Assembly (NCBI GenBank): GCA_030698575.1
Contig: JAUYMQ010000443.1
Location: 1-5,651, forward strand
Direction: 5' to 3'
Source of the DNA: Deltaproteobacteria bacterium
GTDB lineage: Bacteria; JAUYMQ01
DNA: 5,651 nucleotides
Program-made: the position numbers and the translations under genes
Notes under the pieces: generated by a model
The model's input: only the letters and a program-made list of their open reading frames with translations
Told to the model about the DNA's origin: nothing
The model's database searches: none
Shown here: one piece after another, positions 1 through 5,580 of the stretch
How the letters are laid out: every line of letters begins with the position of its first letter
How positions within the stretch are numbered: position 1 is the first letter of the stretch

Positions 1-757
1 TCAGGTGCGCCGGCGCCTGGTCATAGCCCGTCGGCCAGCGCGGCGTGAAGAACTCGCCCACGACCACCCGCACCGAAATCGGCGCCGCGATGCGCGCATG
101 AAGCTTCTGGAAGCGGTTCGCCTCGTGATACCGCTTCGCGAGGAACTCGCGCGCGTAAGCGATGTGCCGCGCCTCCTCTATCGAGTGTATTTCGGTGATG
201 CGGCGAACGAGCGGGTGCACGCGATCGTCCTCGCGCGCCGCCCTGGCGAAGTGATCGGGGGGCTCCTCGCCCGCCAGGATGCCGATGAAGAAGAGGTACA
301 TGTTCACCGTCGGGATCTGCCGCGCGCCAATCCGCCCGAGCACGCGGTTGTGCCAGCGCGCCGGCGAGTATCCGAGCCCCACCCTCCGCACGAACTCATG
401 GAACATGATCGAGTGGTTCGCTTCCTCGCCGACCTCGTGCAGCATGTAGCGCGTGTCGGGGTCGGAGTAGTCCATCGCGTACAGCTTGTAGAGAAAGCCG
501 TACATGAGCATGTTCTCGAGCCAGATGCCGGTCGAGAAGTAACTCACCGCCTCGTAGAGCGAGAGGAGCTTCTTCTCGCGCTCGCTCATGCTCGCGTAGA
601 GCGCGGTGCCGTTGAGCGATATGAACTTCTCGGGGAGGTAGCGGTGCTCGGATTCGATGTCGATGGGGACCGACCAGTCGATGTCCTCGATGGGGTGAAA
701 ATGCTTCTGGACGGTGGCGTCGTTCAACCGCTCCGCGAAGGCGACGGAGGTGCGCAT
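1..757 (-). CDS. AurF-family non-heme diiron oxygenase (3' end beyond window)
   Basis: The minus-strand frame is open from an ATG at 757-755 to the left edge, giving 252 residues with no stop, so the C-terminus is missing. The family (p-aminobenzoate N-oxygenase AurF, CmlI relatives) uses a diiron centre in a soluble helical bundle to oxygenate amines and related substrates. All seven ligands can be placed: Glu81 (in GIWLENML), Glu112 and His115 (EVGEEANHSIMFHE), Glu164 (LAGEEP), then His191, Glu195 and His198 (EIHSIEEARHIAYARE). The spacings E-x2-H, 27 residues from Glu164 to His191, and H-x3-E-x2-H agree with AurF as I recall it. AurF has about 336 residues, so most of the fold is present. 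The start has a good Shine-Dalgarno 6 nt upstream. It lies 30 bp downstream of the propeller gene on the same strand. No biosynthetic cluster is visible, so the substrate is unknown. Family assignment is strong; N-oxygenase activity is inferred. Confidence 0.9.
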   Translation of the reverse strand, partial: MRTSVAFAERLNDATVQKHFHPIEDIDWSVPIDIESEHRYLPEKFISLNGTALYASMSEREKKLLSLYEAVSYFSTGIWLENMLMYGFLYKLYAMDYSDPDTRYMLHEVGEEANHSIMFHEFVRRVGLGYSPARWHNRVLGRIGARQIPTVNMYLFFIGILAGEEPPDHFARAAREDDRVHPLVRRITEIHSIEEARHIAYAREFLAKRYHEANRFQKLHARIAAPISVRVVVGEFFTPRWPTGYDQAPAHL

Positions 758-763
758 GTCTTG

Positions 764-768
764 CTCCT
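764..768 (-). promoter_or_regulatory. Ribosome binding site of the diiron oxygenase gene
   Basis: AGGAG on the minus strand, 6 nt before the ATG at 757. It fixes the start of the gene. It is separated by only 6 nt from the edge of the 24-bp inverted repeat at 775-827, so a hairpin in the mRNA would sit directly upstream of the ribosome landing site. Confidence 0.75.
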
Positions 769-774
769 GCTTTT

Positions 775-827
775 TAAAATAGTGGGGTCAGACCCCTTTT
801 GTCAAGGGGTCTGACCCCACTATTTTA
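775..827. repeat. Perfect 24-bp inverted repeat, short form of the palindromic repeat family
   Basis: The arms at 775-798 and 804-827 are exact reverse complements, with a 5-nt loop (TTGTC). Each arm also contains the 13-bp near-palindrome GGGGTCWGACCCC (784-796 and 806-818), so it can fold as one long stem or two small ones. Its outer boundary reads TTAAAATAGTGGGGTCAG, matching the left edges of the elements at 1778 and 3291. It looks like two element ends joined with the usual 31-33-nt centre lost. It overlaps the 3' end of the propeller gene and lies just upstream of the diiron oxygenase gene. Neither strand has a U-tract after the stem, so a classical intrinsic terminator is not supported; mRNA stabilisation or attenuation remains possible. 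Confidence 0.95.
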
Positions 828-1753
828 GCGAGCGCGGCAAAAAGCGCGATACTGGCGAGCGAGAGGGCCGGCACGCTGTCGCCGCCGCAGGCCACCGGGT
901 AGCCGCCGTAGCGCCAAACCTCGCCCGGGTCCTCCGCGATGAAGACTTCCGCCTCGACCGCCGGGCAGCTCTTCACGATCGCCACACCCTCCTGGTTGTC
1001 GCCCGGCAGCGTGTATTCGCCGAGGAACGTCCCGTCGGCCGTCATCTCGACGATGACGTTGAAGCTATCGTAGATGGCGTAGAGCGTTCCTGTTGCGGCG
1101 TCGAAGTCGAGGCCGGAGACGTCCGTCCGCCCGCCCGGCGGCGGGAGCGTCGCAAGGTGCTGCACCACCCCGGCCGGCTGCAGATCGAAGACGTAGATGT
1201 TCCCCTCGCCCTGGTGCCCCGCGTAGAAGAGTCCGTCGACGTAGGTCAGCGCTTCGAGCCCGCTGTTGATGGCGCCCGTCATGTAAGGGGTGAGGTCCCA
1301 GCTGTTGCCGGTGAGAAGCCCCGTCGCGAGATCGAACTCGAGCACGGCGTCGGGATGCTCGCGCCCCAGATAGACGAGCGTGCCGCCCGGGTCGGCGATG
1401 GCCACGGCTTCGAGATCGCCGCCGGGCGTCCAGGTGGTCTTGTTCGATCCGTCGGGGTCCATCGTCGACACGTCGCCGTCATCGCCCACGATGACGAGCT
1501 TGCCCAGCCCCGCGTGCCACGCGGCGCCGCTCGGTTCGTAACCCGACGGGAGCCCGCCGGCCTGACCGATCAGGCCGATCTCGACGCCTGCGTCTCCGGG
1601 CCACGGGGGCGCCGCGCTTGCCGTCCGGGCCAGATTGGGAAGCAGAAGGGCGATGAGGGCCGCGGCCGGCGGCAATCCGGCCAGCATGAGGAACAGCAGG
1701 CCGGGCAAGACGACGGTGAAACGGGCCCCAGGACTCGTGCGGCGAGCAACCAT
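788..1753 (-). CDS. Exported SdiA-regulated/YjiK-like beta-propeller protein
   Basis: A 321-residue protein. Residues 1-47 look like a Sec signal: basic start (VARRTSPGAR), a long hydrophobic stretch at about 13-40, and a likely cut in TASA-AP. Residues 55-285 carry propeller-like repeats typical of the SdiA-regulated/YjiK family: EPSGAAWH (73-80), GDLEAVAIAD (112-121), SGLEALTYVDGLFYAGHQGEG (164-184), DVSGLDFD (211-218) and NQEGVAIV (253-260), followed by FIAEDPGEVWRY (271-282). Proteins of this group are extracytoplasmic and mostly of unknown function; phytase- or esterase-like propellers are relatives. Cys263 and Cys289 could pair. A hydrophobic segment VPALSLASIALFAALA (294-309) resembles an IPTL-type C-terminal sorting or anchor signal. 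The last 12 residues (KIVGSDPLTKGV) and the TGA stop are encoded by the inverted repeat, so the native tail was probably replaced. No enzymatic residues can be assigned. A GGGAG site precedes the ATG. Confidence 0.82.
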   Translation of the reverse strand: MVARRTSPGARFTVVLPGLLFLMLAGLPPAAALIALLLPNLARTASAAPPWPGDAGVEIGLIGQAGGLPSGYEPSGAAWHAGLGKLVIVGDDGDVSTMDPDGSNKTTWTPGGDLEAVAIADPGGTLVYLGREHPDAVLEFDLATGLLTGNSWDLTPYMTGAINSGLEALTYVDGLFYAGHQGEGNIYVFDLQPAGVVQHLATLPPPGGRTDVSGLDFDAATGTLYAIYDSFNVIVEMTADGTFLGEYTLPGDNQEGVAIVKSCPAVEAEVFIAEDPGEVWRYGGYPVACGGDSVPALSLASIALFAALAKIVGSDPLTKGV

Positions 1754-1763
1754 CGGCGGCGTT

Positions 1764-1770
1764 CTCCCTT
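1764..1770 (-). promoter_or_regulatory. Probable ribosome binding site of the propeller gene
   Basis: AAGGGAG on the minus strand, 10 nt before the ATG at 1753. The spacing is somewhat long, but no better purine tract is present. The repeat element starts at about 1775-1778, so only about 21 bp of non-repeat DNA precede the start codon. Any promoter must lie inside or beyond the element. Confidence 0.55.
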
Positions 1771-1777
1771 AATTAGT

Positions 1778-1862
1778 GGGGTCAGACCCCTTTATTTAAG
1801 TGGGGCATGACGGCGCAGGCAGCCCCCCCCCGCATCCCACTCAAATAAAGGGGTCAGACCCC
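1778..1862 (-). repeat. Full palindromic repeat element between divergent genes
   Basis: Arms 1778-1804 and 1836-1862 (27 bp) pair with two mismatches: the central W of GGGGTCWGACCCC and one A/G position that can still pair as G-U. The 31-nt centre (1805-1835) includes a run of nine C. On the minus strand the centre shares GGCTGCCT and a GGGAT-CGG-GG pattern with the element at 5581-5651, which gives it a minus orientation. The arm also aligns base for base with the element at 3291-3379 (GTGGGGTCWGRCMCC, then TTATTT, AG, GGG). It is a member of the same family and carries no reading frame of its own. It lies between the divergently transcribed propeller gene and mgtE. Confidence 0.88.
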
Positions 1863-1998
1863 GGGCGTTTTACTTGCGGGCCACCCCCGTAAACGGGTAA
1901 TAACCGCTCACACGCCCGCGTATTCCGAACCGGCCGCCCTCGCGGCCGGCAGTCTCGCACAACTTCGGCAACACCGAACGGCCCGAGGAGCAACGCCG
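1863..1998 (+). promoter_or_regulatory. Leader region of mgtE with a GC-rich hairpin
   Basis: These 136 bp are the only non-repeat DNA upstream of mgtE and should hold its promoter. A perfect 8-bp stem (1930-1937 with 1942-1949, loop CCTC) lies 35 nt before the Shine-Dalgarno. A second, shorter palindrome, CCCGT-AA-ACGGG, lies at 1886-1897. A weak sigma-70-like pair can be proposed, TTGCGG at 1874-1879 and TAATAA at 1898-1903 with an 18-bp gap, but both boxes are poor matches. The leader is too short and lacks the conserved architecture of an M-box magnesium riboswitch, so I do not call one. Promoter placement is tentative. Confidence 0.35.
1985..1990 (+). promoter_or_regulatory. Ribosome binding site of mgtE
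   Basis: GAGGAG, 8 nt before the ATG at 1999. It supports that start over the downstream in-frame Met43, which has no comparable site. Confidence 0.75.
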
Positions 1999-3291
1999 AT
2001 GGCTGCACCTACGCCCACACCGCCCTCTTCTCCCGATGCCGGAGGTGCCGGGCCCGCCGGCGCGCCCGGTCCGACCATCCCGGCCGGCGCCGAGGCCCGC
2101 GCCCGCGCGCTTCACGAGCGGGTCATGAGCCGCGCGCCGAGCGAGGCCCGCAAGATACTCTCCAAGGTCTCACCGGCTGACGCCGCCGCCTGCCTGAAGC
2201 TCCTGAACCCGACCCAGGCGCTGGAGATCCTCGACGCCTTCGACGACCCCGGACGCGCCGCCGTGCTCGCCGCCACCTCGCCGGCCAAGCGCGCGCAGTG
2301 GGAGATGAACGCTCGTTGTCGCCGGGACAGCGTGGGGCGCATGATGGAGCCGCCCATCGGGGTCTTCCCGCCCGACATCACGGTGGCCGCCGCCATCGAA
2401 CGGCTGCGCGAGATGGTGAAGCAGGCGCTCATCACCTATATCTACGTGATCGACGCCGTAGGCGTTCTTCGAGGCGTGGTCGTCATGCGCGATCTCATGC
2501 TCGCCGCGCCCGATGCACGCCTCGAGGAGATCATGATCCGCGAGCCGTTCTTCCTGAAGGCCTGGACGAACGTGGCCGACGCGATGCGCGAGGTCCTGTC
2601 GCGTCACTATCCGGTGTATCCCGTGTGCGACAACGACGGGCGGCTCGTCGGCCTCATCCGCGGCTTCGTGCTCTTCGAGGCGCGGGCCATCGAGATCAGC
2701 GCCCAGCCGGGGCGCATGGTGGGTATCGGGCAGGAGGAGCGCACGACCACGCCCTGGCAGCGGAGCCTGCGCTTCCGCCACCCCTGGCTGCAGCTCAACC
2801 TGGCGACGGCCTTCATGGCGGCGGCGGTGGTGGGGGCGTTCCAGGGGACGATCGATCGCATCGTGCTGCTGGCGGCGTTCCTGCCGGTGCTGGCGGGGCA
2901 GTCGGGCAACACGGGCTGTCAGGCGATGGCGGTGACCATCCGCGGCATGACGCTCGGTGAGCTCAGGCAGTCAAGCGAGCGGCGGCTGGTGGCAAAGGAG
3001 GCGCTGCTCGGCCTCATGAACGGCATCTTCGTGGGGCTCACGGCGGGGGCCGGGATGTATCTCTACGCGCGGTTCGACGGGAGCCCGTCGGCGCTCATGC
3101 TCGGGCTGGTCGTGTTCCTCGCGATGCTGGCGAGCTGCGTCGTGAGCGGCGTGATGGGCGTGCTCGTCCCGGTGACCCTGAAGCGCCTCGGCGCCGACCC
3201 CGCCACCGCCTCCAGCATCTTCCTCACCACCGCCACCGACGTCGCCAGCATGGGCATCTTCCTCCTGCTGGCCACCTACATGGTTAAATAG
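1999..3291 (+). CDS. mgtE: MgtE-type magnesium transporter/channel
   Basis: A 430-residue inner-membrane Mg2+ channel of the MgtE/SLC41 family. Residues 2-30 are a Pro/Ala/Gly-rich tail. A shortened MgtE N-domain covers about 32-115, ending in DSVGRMMEP, the counterpart of the usual DTAGGLMTP. Two CBS domains follow at about 116-168 and 178-230; in studied homologues these bind Mg2+ and gate the pore. Five membrane helices fall at about 263-283, 287-312, 333-357, 364-392 and 405-427. The pore signature GQSGNTGCQ (300-308) corresponds to the GxGGNAGTQ motif of studied homologues, and DPATASSIFLTTATDV (400-415) carries the conserved pore Asp (Asp414). Length is slightly under the usual roughly 450 because the N-domain is short. 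The protein is complete at its C-terminus. The TAG stop comes from the TTAAATAGTGGGG edge of the adjacent repeat. The gene stands alone, divergent from the propeller gene and convergent with the sulfatase-like gene. Mg2+ is the expected substrate; other divalent cations cannot be excluded. Confidence 0.93.
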   Translation: MAAPTPTPPSSPDAGGAGPAGAPGPTIPAGAEARARALHERVMSRAPSEARKILSKVSPADAAACLKLLNPTQALEILDAFDDPGRAAVLAATSPAKRAQWEMNARCRRDSVGRMMEPPIGVFPPDITVAAAIERLREMVKQALITYIYVIDAVGVLRGVVVMRDLMLAAPDARLEEIMIREPFFLKAWTNVADAMREVLSRHYPVYPVCDNDGRLVGLIRGFVLFEARAIEISAQPGRMVGIGQEERTTTPWQRSLRFRHPWLQLNLATAFMAAAVVGAFQGTIDRIVLLAAFLPVLAGQSGNTGCQAMAVTIRGMTLGELRQSSERRLVAKEALLGLMNGIFVGLTAGAGMYLYARFDGSPSALMLGLVVFLAMLASCVVSGVMGVLVPVTLKRLGADPATASSIFLTTATDVASMGIFLLLATYMVK

Positions 3292-3379
3292 TGGGGTCTG
3301 GCACCGTTATTTTAGCGGGATCGGAGGTCGCGCTACCTTATCTGGAATGCACCGCTAAAATAACGGTGCCTGACCCCAC
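3291..3379 (+). repeat. Full palindromic repeat element between convergent genes
   Basis: Arms 3291-3318 and 3352-3379 (28 bp) pair with one mismatch, the central T/A of the GGGGTCWGGCACC end. The 33-nt centre (3319-3351) begins GATCGGAGG and matches the centre of the element at 5581-5651, read on the opposite strand, at 25 of 33 positions. The first base is the last base of the mgtE stop codon. TTAAATA occurs on both sides (3284-3290 and 3382-3388). It could be a target duplication, but the same heptamer is part of related arms, so this is not proof. The stem could act on both convergent transcripts, but there is no U-tract. Confidence 0.93.
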
Positions 3380-3380
3380 G

Positions 3381-3420
3381 CTTAAATAAAGGGGTCTGAC
3401 CCCATTTATGACCCCATTTA
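3381..3420. repeat. Solo repeat arm with a 12-bp tandem duplication
   Basis: The reverse complement of 3381-3403 is identical over 23 nt to the left arm of the element at 1778-1862 (1778-1800), but the rest of that element is absent. The 12-mer TGACCCCATTTA then occurs twice in tandem (3397-3408 and 3409-3420). The second copy supplies the TAA stop of the sulfatase-like gene. This looks like a degenerate half element lying 1 bp from the full element at 3291-3379. Confidence 0.85.
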
Positions 3421-5490
3421 CTGCACGTAGCCGAGCGCCTTGAGGGCGTCGTGCGCGGCGGGGTCGAGTTCGACGTCGCCGCCGGGGCCGAGCTTCTCGG
3501 CGTCGATGGCGCCGAGCCCCAGCCCCTTCACAATCTGCTCCTGCGACCGCGCCAGCCGCGCCACCACGTCGGGGTGCTTGTCGGCCAGATTCGTCTCCTC
3601 CCCGGGGTCGAGCGCCGGCCGGAACAGCCACCGGTTCCCCTTCTCGTCAACGATGAGCTTCCAGCCGTCCTCCTCGAGCGCCCGGTACCGCACCTCCATC
3701 TGGTCGAAGGGCCCCTGCGGCTTGTAGGTCCCCGGAATGATCCCCTCGAACCGGTGCTGCTCGCTGAAGATCGGCGAGCGCGACGAGGGGGGCGTGGTCA
3801 TGACCCGCATGCCACCCGCCGGCGCCGCCGCCCCGGTCGTCGTATCCCCCGCGGGCCCGCTCCGCAGCCCGACGCCGCCCGCGGTCTTCCGCGCCACGTC
3901 AAAAATCGGCCCGAGGCTCCGCGCATGCACGCGCTCGGGCTCCGGCACACCCGCGAGATCCAGCGCCGTCGCAAAGACCGACACGGTCGTCACCGGCGCC
4001 GCGATGCGCAGCCCCGCCGGCACCCGCCCGGGATACCGCACGACCAGCGGCACGTGAATGAGCTGCTCCGACAGCGACATCTCGTGCCCGTAGAGCCCGT
4101 GCTCGCCGAAAAGCTCTCCGTGGTCGCTCACCAGAATCACCGCCGTGTTGTCGAGCACGCCGCGCGCCTTCAGCGCCTCGATCACGCGCGCGATCAGCCC
4201 GTCTTCATAGACGATGCCGCCGTCATACAGGTCGCGCACGAGTGCTATCTGATCCTCGGCCACCTTGTCGCCGAAAAGTTGCCCGCCGATCGCCGCGTCG
4301 GACGCCTCGCGCATCGCGTCTTCGGAGGTGCCCTCGGGCACGAAGCGGTCGCGATAGTCGGGCGGCAACACCTGGTAGGGGAAGTGCGACTCGATGTAGT
4401 TCAGGAACACGAAGAAGGGCTTCTCGCCGTCCCACTCCTCGCCGACCCATTTCGTGAAGCGCGCGGTGACCTCCCGCGCGCCGTGGTCCTCGAACAGGAG
4501 CCCCGCGCGCGTTGCGATGCGGTAGGCCAGGAATTGCATCGGCGCCGTCATCATGAGCCACGACGGCTCCATGCGCTCGAAGCCCTGCGTGAAGCCGTTG
4601 CTGTCGGTCATGAAGGGGTTCGAGTTGAAGCCCACCGTGCGGTAGCCGTTCTCGTGCAGCACCTCGGCGAGCGTGGTGTTTTCGAGCGCCAGGAGGTTCC
4701 CCTCGTGGTGCGCTCCGTGCGCTGACGGGTAGAGCCCCGTGAACATCGACGCGTGCGTGGGGATGGTCCAGGTGCCCGGCGCGATGGCGCGCTCGAAGAA
4801 CGCCCCCTCGCCGGCGAGCCGCGCGAGCGTGGGTGCAGTCTGGCGGCTGTAGCCGTAGGCGTCGAGGTGGTCGGCGCGCACGGTGTCGATGACGATGAGG
4901 AGGACGTTCGGCGCGCCCGCGGGCGCGCTTGCCTTCGCGGCGGGCGGCGCCGGCGGCGTGGGAGTGAGCGCGCGCGGCACGCCATAGGCCGCCACGACGA
5001 GGACGATCGCGATGGGCAGGCGCAGCTTCGCGAGCGTGCGGCGGCGGCGCATCCAGAGGCCGGCTGCATACAAGGCCAGCGTGAGCGCCAGCATGACGCC
5101 CGCCATCACCATGGCCGTCATGAACCTTGGCGACAGCCAGAGGACGATCGCGGCGAGTGCGGTGACACAAAGCAGCGTATGCAGCGGCCCGCCGCGCTTT
5201 CGCCCGAGCAGCGGGCTGAGCGCGAGGCCCAGCAGGGCGCCCGCGACCAGGTCGAAGGCGAGAGATTTCAGGATGGCGTGCGGCGGCGCCTGCAGGTGCA
5301 TGCGAAGTGCCGTCGGCACGTTCAGGATTGCCTCTGCCACGGCAAAGCACAGCCCGAAGGCGAGCCCGCGCAGGAGGCCTTCGTTGAGGGTGCTCTCGGC
5401 GGCGCTGCTTGTTCCGGCGGGAGAGGTGCCGGGCGGTTGACCCGAGTCGGCCTGGGTGTGGCCACGGATAGGTGTTTCGTTCGGCGTCAT
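3418..5490 (-). CDS. Membrane-anchored sulfatase-fold (alkaline phosphatase superfamily) hydrolase/transferase
   Basis: 690 residues from the ATG at 5490. A GTG at 5547 would add 19 residues; neither start has a clear Shine-Dalgarno, and the ATG is preferred. Five helices (about 38-58, 74-95, 103-120, 122-146, 157-174) with basic cytoplasmic loops (GRKRGG, MRRRRTLAKLR) put the catalytic domain outside, as in EptA and LtaS. The sulfatase-fold domain runs from PNVLLIVIDTVRADHLDAYG (Asp202) through GTWTIPTHASMFTGLYPSAHG, IESHFPY (His369) and VSDHGELFGEHGLYGHE (Asp456, His457, His469) to the family-like end LKALGYV. Where sulfatases have C/S-x-P-x-R, this protein has T-I-P-T-H, so Thr242 is the likely nucleophile and formylglycine cannot form. 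A phosphodiester or phospho-group transfer role is therefore at least as likely as sulfate ester hydrolysis. Residues 532-576 are a Gly/Ala/Thr/Pro-rich insertion. The stop lies in repeat DNA; upstream (5491-5580) I see no clear promoter. Confidence 0.88.
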   Translation of the reverse strand: MTPNETPIRGHTQADSGQPPGTSPAGTSSAAESTLNEGLLRGLAFGLCFAVAEAILNVPTALRMHLQAPPHAILKSLAFDLVAGALLGLALSPLLGRKRGGPLHTLLCVTALAAIVLWLSPRFMTAMVMAGVMLALTLALYAAGLWMRRRRTLAKLRLPIAIVLVVAAYGVPRALTPTPPAPPAAKASAPAGAPNVLLIVIDTVRADHLDAYGYSRQTAPTLARLAGEGAFFERAIAPGTWTIPTHASMFTGLYPSAHGAHHEGNLLALENTTLAEVLHENGYRTVGFNSNPFMTDSNGFTQGFERMEPSWLMMTAPMQFLAYRIATRAGLLFEDHGAREVTARFTKWVGEEWDGEKPFFVFLNYIESHFPYQVLPPDYRDRFVPEGTSEDAMREASDAAIGGQLFGDKVAEDQIALVRDLYDGGIVYEDGLIARVIEALKARGVLDNTAVILVSDHGELFGEHGLYGHEMSLSEQLIHVPLVVRYPGRVPAGLRIAAPVTTVSVFATALDLAGVPEPERVHARSLGPIFDVARKTAGGVGLRSGPAGDTTTGAAAPAGGMRVMTTPPSSRSPIFSEQHRFEGIIPGTYKPQGPFDQMEVRYRALEEDGWKLIVDEKGNRWLFRPALDPGEETNLADKHPDVVARLARSQEQIVKGLGLGAIDAEKLGPGGDVELDPAAHDALKALGYVQ

Positions 5491-5580
5491 GGGGTTGTCT
5501 TGCAGGGGTGAAGGTGGACGGTTGGCGCGACCCGCGGATGATGCCACACCGCCGCGGGGCTAACCACCGATGCCGGCATT

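Noticed and set aside
5-814. Long plus-strand open frame over the diiron oxygenase gene
   Set aside because: Its product is Arg/His/Val-rich with no recognisable family, while the minus strand encodes a protein with all AurF ligands. It is a GC-driven shadow.
775-827. Intrinsic terminator at the 24-bp inverted repeat
   Set aside because: No T-run follows the stem on either strand, and the sequence belongs to a dispersed repeat family. A termination effect is possible but not shown.
1157-1810. Plus-strand open frame opposite the propeller gene
   Set aside because: Low-complexity Arg/Gly-rich product ending in repeat sequence, with no family match; the opposite strand has a signal peptide and propeller motifs.
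1863-1998. M-box magnesium riboswitch upstream of mgtE
   Set aside because: The leader is shorter than an M-box and I cannot place its conserved segments.
3284-3388. TTAAATA heptamers as a definite target site duplication
   Set aside because: The same heptamer occurs within the related arms, so the flanking match may be repeat sequence itself.
3451-4725. 424-codon plus-strand open frame opposite the sulfatase-like gene
   Set aside because: Composition (Arg, His, Val) is typical of antisense frames in high-GC DNA, and the minus frame contains clear catalytic motifs.
4911-4926. GC-only near-palindrome in the sulfatase-like gene
   Set aside because: It lies in an Ala/Pro-rich linker of the coding sequence and is explained by GC-rich codons.
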